From assembly GCA_035506295.1 (NCBI GenBank), contig DATJPR010000121.1:1-5781 (forward strand): 5,781 nt of DNA, read 5' to 3'. Below the pieces are notes generated by a model, which made no database searches, was not told the DNA's origin, and saw only the letters and a list, made by a program, of their open reading frames with translations. Both the position numbers and the translations under genes were made by a program. This DNA is from DATJPR01 sp035506295. GTDB lineage: Bacteria; Bacteroidota; Ignavibacteria; UBA10030; UBA6906. Below, in pieces: positions 4,467 through 5,781 of this stretch (within the stretch, counting starts at the first letter, position 1; the number at the start of each line of letters is the position of its first letter).

Positions 4467-5781
4467 TATTTTATCAGGGTCATCGTTCGAACGGCCGAGT
4501 ATTGCCCCGCGGTGAGGCGATAGATATACATCCCGCTCGAAAGTTTGCTCCCATCAAACTTGAACGCATATTTGCCGGCAGGGTATCTTCCGTCGGCGAG
4601 CACAGTCACCTCCCGACCAAGCAGATCATAGACCACGAGCCTCACCCGACTGTCTACTGTCCACCACCCGCTGATGACTGTTTCTGGATTGAACGGATTC
4701 GGATAGTTCTGCATAAGCGCGAAATCATCGGGAGATGCACTTTGATCGATCCCCGTTATTTGCGGCGGCGGATCCGTCACCACGGTATCGGGATCGGACA
4801 AGAATACCAGTTGATTCTTTGTCACCGCCGCGACGATACAGCTTGTCCAGTAGTTCTTTTGGTAGGGCGAACCTTGAACGATGCTCGTGGTGTACTCATC
4901 GAAGCCTGCCGCCGGAATGGATCCCAAATACATCCAGGCGTCATTGAGCATATTCATTCCGCCGACAGCAGTCGTTAGCGTGGAAACTCTCGAAGAAGGC
5001 GCAGCGCCTTTGACATTTCCCCAAAATTGATATTGCGTCACCGGATCTGTCGCGCCAATACTGTCATCAACGCTTCGAAACCACGTGACCTGAACGTGAC
5101 CGTAGGTATACGGGTCGGTTTCTGCTGACTCGATAATGGGGCTGTGTCCAAGAACCACCCCGCCCCCCGAGAAGGGAATCAACAACCTGGGGTTGACGGG
5201 ATCGTTAGTCTCGAGAGATATTGTCCCTGAGTCGCGCCCCGCGCCGATTGGATGGTAGGTCACGAGAACCTGCATCGACCCGCCGGGTGGCAATGCTTGT
5301 TGACTGTCGGGGACTTGCAGAGCCTCATTTTCTGCAAGTATGGAGTTGATGTGAAGTGTGTCACGATAGCCGAGATTCTTGATGGTGATGGGCAGAGTCT
5401 TTGACGTTCCGACGCGGATTGTTCCGAAGCTCAGCTTGCTCTGCATTACACCGACCTGGAGCGGTGAGCGTATGAGTGTTGACCCCTCCAAGCGGACCTC
5501 GTCGATCGAGCCGGTGAAATACCATGGATACGATGTATTTTCCCACCTGCCAATTGTAAGCGGATGATTATTGTCCAGCGGCAGCGTGAAAGTGTCTTCG
5601 ACCGGCGGTGCTGCCAGGGTATCATCTATGTAGAGAGACAACCTTTTTGCGGCGCGGTCACGAACCATCGCAGCATGATGCCAGACGTTGTCGTCATAGT
5701 AGCCTGCCCCTTCGATCGTGAGCTCTGGATCGGGGGTCGGAGGATCCACATTCGCGCCGAGTTGACAGCAAATGTGTCCAT
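4466..5781 (-). CDS. T9SS-secreted multidomain protein (LamG-like, SPD-2/Hydin-like, FN3-like, sorting domain), C-terminal part
   Basis: The frame is open to the right edge, so the N-terminus and signal peptide are missing; 437 residues are visible. Visible residues 1-105 resemble a LamG/concanavalin-like sandwich (NVWHHAAMVRD, LSLYIDD, TIGRW, FTGSIDEVRL). Residues 110-208 fit the ASPM/SPD-2/Hydin-like fold (LSFGTIRVGTSKTLPITIKN, GTISLETNDP). Residues 212-330 look FN3-like (VQVTWFRSVDDS, YLGSIPAAGFDEYT, YWTSCIVAAVT). After a short linker, residues 353-437 are a type A T9SS sorting domain: QNYPNPFNPETVI, VYDLLGREV, GMYIYRL, TMTLIK at the end. Such proteins cross the outer membrane by the type IX system and are usually attached to the surface or released, often binding carbohydrate or acting as adhesins. 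In the sorting domain, residues 370-378 (SGWWTVDSR) replace the usual aromatic-x-Leu-Pro stretch and are encoded by a heptad repeat. Ligand and enzymatic role are unknown. Confidence 0.9.
   Translation of the reverse strand, partial: GHICCQLGANVDPPTPDPELTIEGAGYYDDNVWHHAAMVRDRAAKRLSLYIDDTLAAPPVEDTFTLPLDNNHPLTIGRWENTSYPWYFTGSIDEVRLEGSTLIRSPLQVGVMQSKLSFGTIRVGTSKTLPITIKNLGYRDTLHINSILAENEALQVPDSQQALPPGGSMQVLVTYHPIGAGRDSGTISLETNDPVNPRLLIPFSGGGVVLGHSPIIESAETDPYTYGHVQVTWFRSVDDSIGATDPVTQYQFWGNVKGAAPSSRVSTLTTAVGGMNMLNDAWMYLGSIPAAGFDEYTTSIVQGSPYQKNYWTSCIVAAVTKNQLVFLSDPDTVVTDPPPQITGIDQSASPDDFALMQNYPNPFNPETVISGWWTVDSRVRLVVYDLLGREVTVLADGRYPAGKYAFKFDGSKLSSGMYIYRLTAGQYSAVRTMTLIK
4648..4662 (-). repeat. two GACAGTN heptads inside the T9SS sorting domain
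   Basis: On the coding (minus) strand the sequence reads GGACAGTAGACAGTC, two tandem GACAGTN heptads encoding part of WTVDSR. The same unit builds the hairpin at 4389-4466, about 200 bases downstream. Aligned from memory to typical sorting domains, the stretch does not change the domain length, so it looks like replacement or drift rather than a simple insertion. Confidence 0.45.

Noticed and set aside
4242..4523. A 93-codon plus-strand open frame in the gap before the T9SS gene
   Set aside because: It runs through the heptad hairpin and into the antisense of the sorting domain; composition looks non-coding.

Overview
The window looks like a chromosomal stretch from a Gram-negative bacterium of the Bacteroidota/Ignavibacteriota-Chlorobiota type. 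The main evidence is a C-terminal type IX secretion (T9SS) sorting domain on the large minus-strand gene, with the 'NYPNPFNPETVI' motif and a 'VYDLLGREV' core typical of that group. Base composition is moderately GC-rich. Gene starts carry purine-rich Shine-Dalgarno sites, and one clear sigma70-type promoter is visible. Lineage is inferred from one domain, so treat it as likely rather than proven.

Layout from left to right: (1) the first 18 codons of a P-II nitrogen regulator on the minus strand, with a promoter and a stable leader hairpin; (2) two plus-strand genes for secreted proteins of unknown function (405-1589 and 1773-2276), the second followed by a probable terminator; (3) a minus-strand pair, a DoxX-family membrane protein (3718-4188) and a long-chain ChrA chromate transporter (about 2582-3721), sharing a GTGA stop/start overlap and so probably translationally coupled; (4) the 3' part of a large minus-strand gene for an extracellular multidomain protein (4466 to beyond the right edge), with LamG-like, SPD-2/Hydin-like, FN3-like and T9SS sorting domains.

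The most unusual content lies between the genes. Two short arrays of an odd palindromic heptamer, GTC(A/T)GAC, occur at 1609-1667 and 2510-2555. Both keep an exact 13-base period (7-base unit plus 6-base spacer), and they share a flanking sequence. Each sits 20-26 bases past a stop codon, and together they bracket the second secreted-protein gene. A different heptad repeat (GACAGYN) builds a large imperfect hairpin at the 3' end of the T9SS gene (4389-4466), and a two-unit copy lies in frame inside that gene's sorting domain. Both look like REP/BIME-like or MITE-like dispersed repeats. No transposase is visible in the window.

No single pathway ties the genes together. The common theme is envelope and exported functions (two secreted proteins, two inner-membrane proteins, one T9SS cargo) beside a nitrogen-signalling gene. 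I found no tRNA, rRNA, CRISPR array or insertion sequence.
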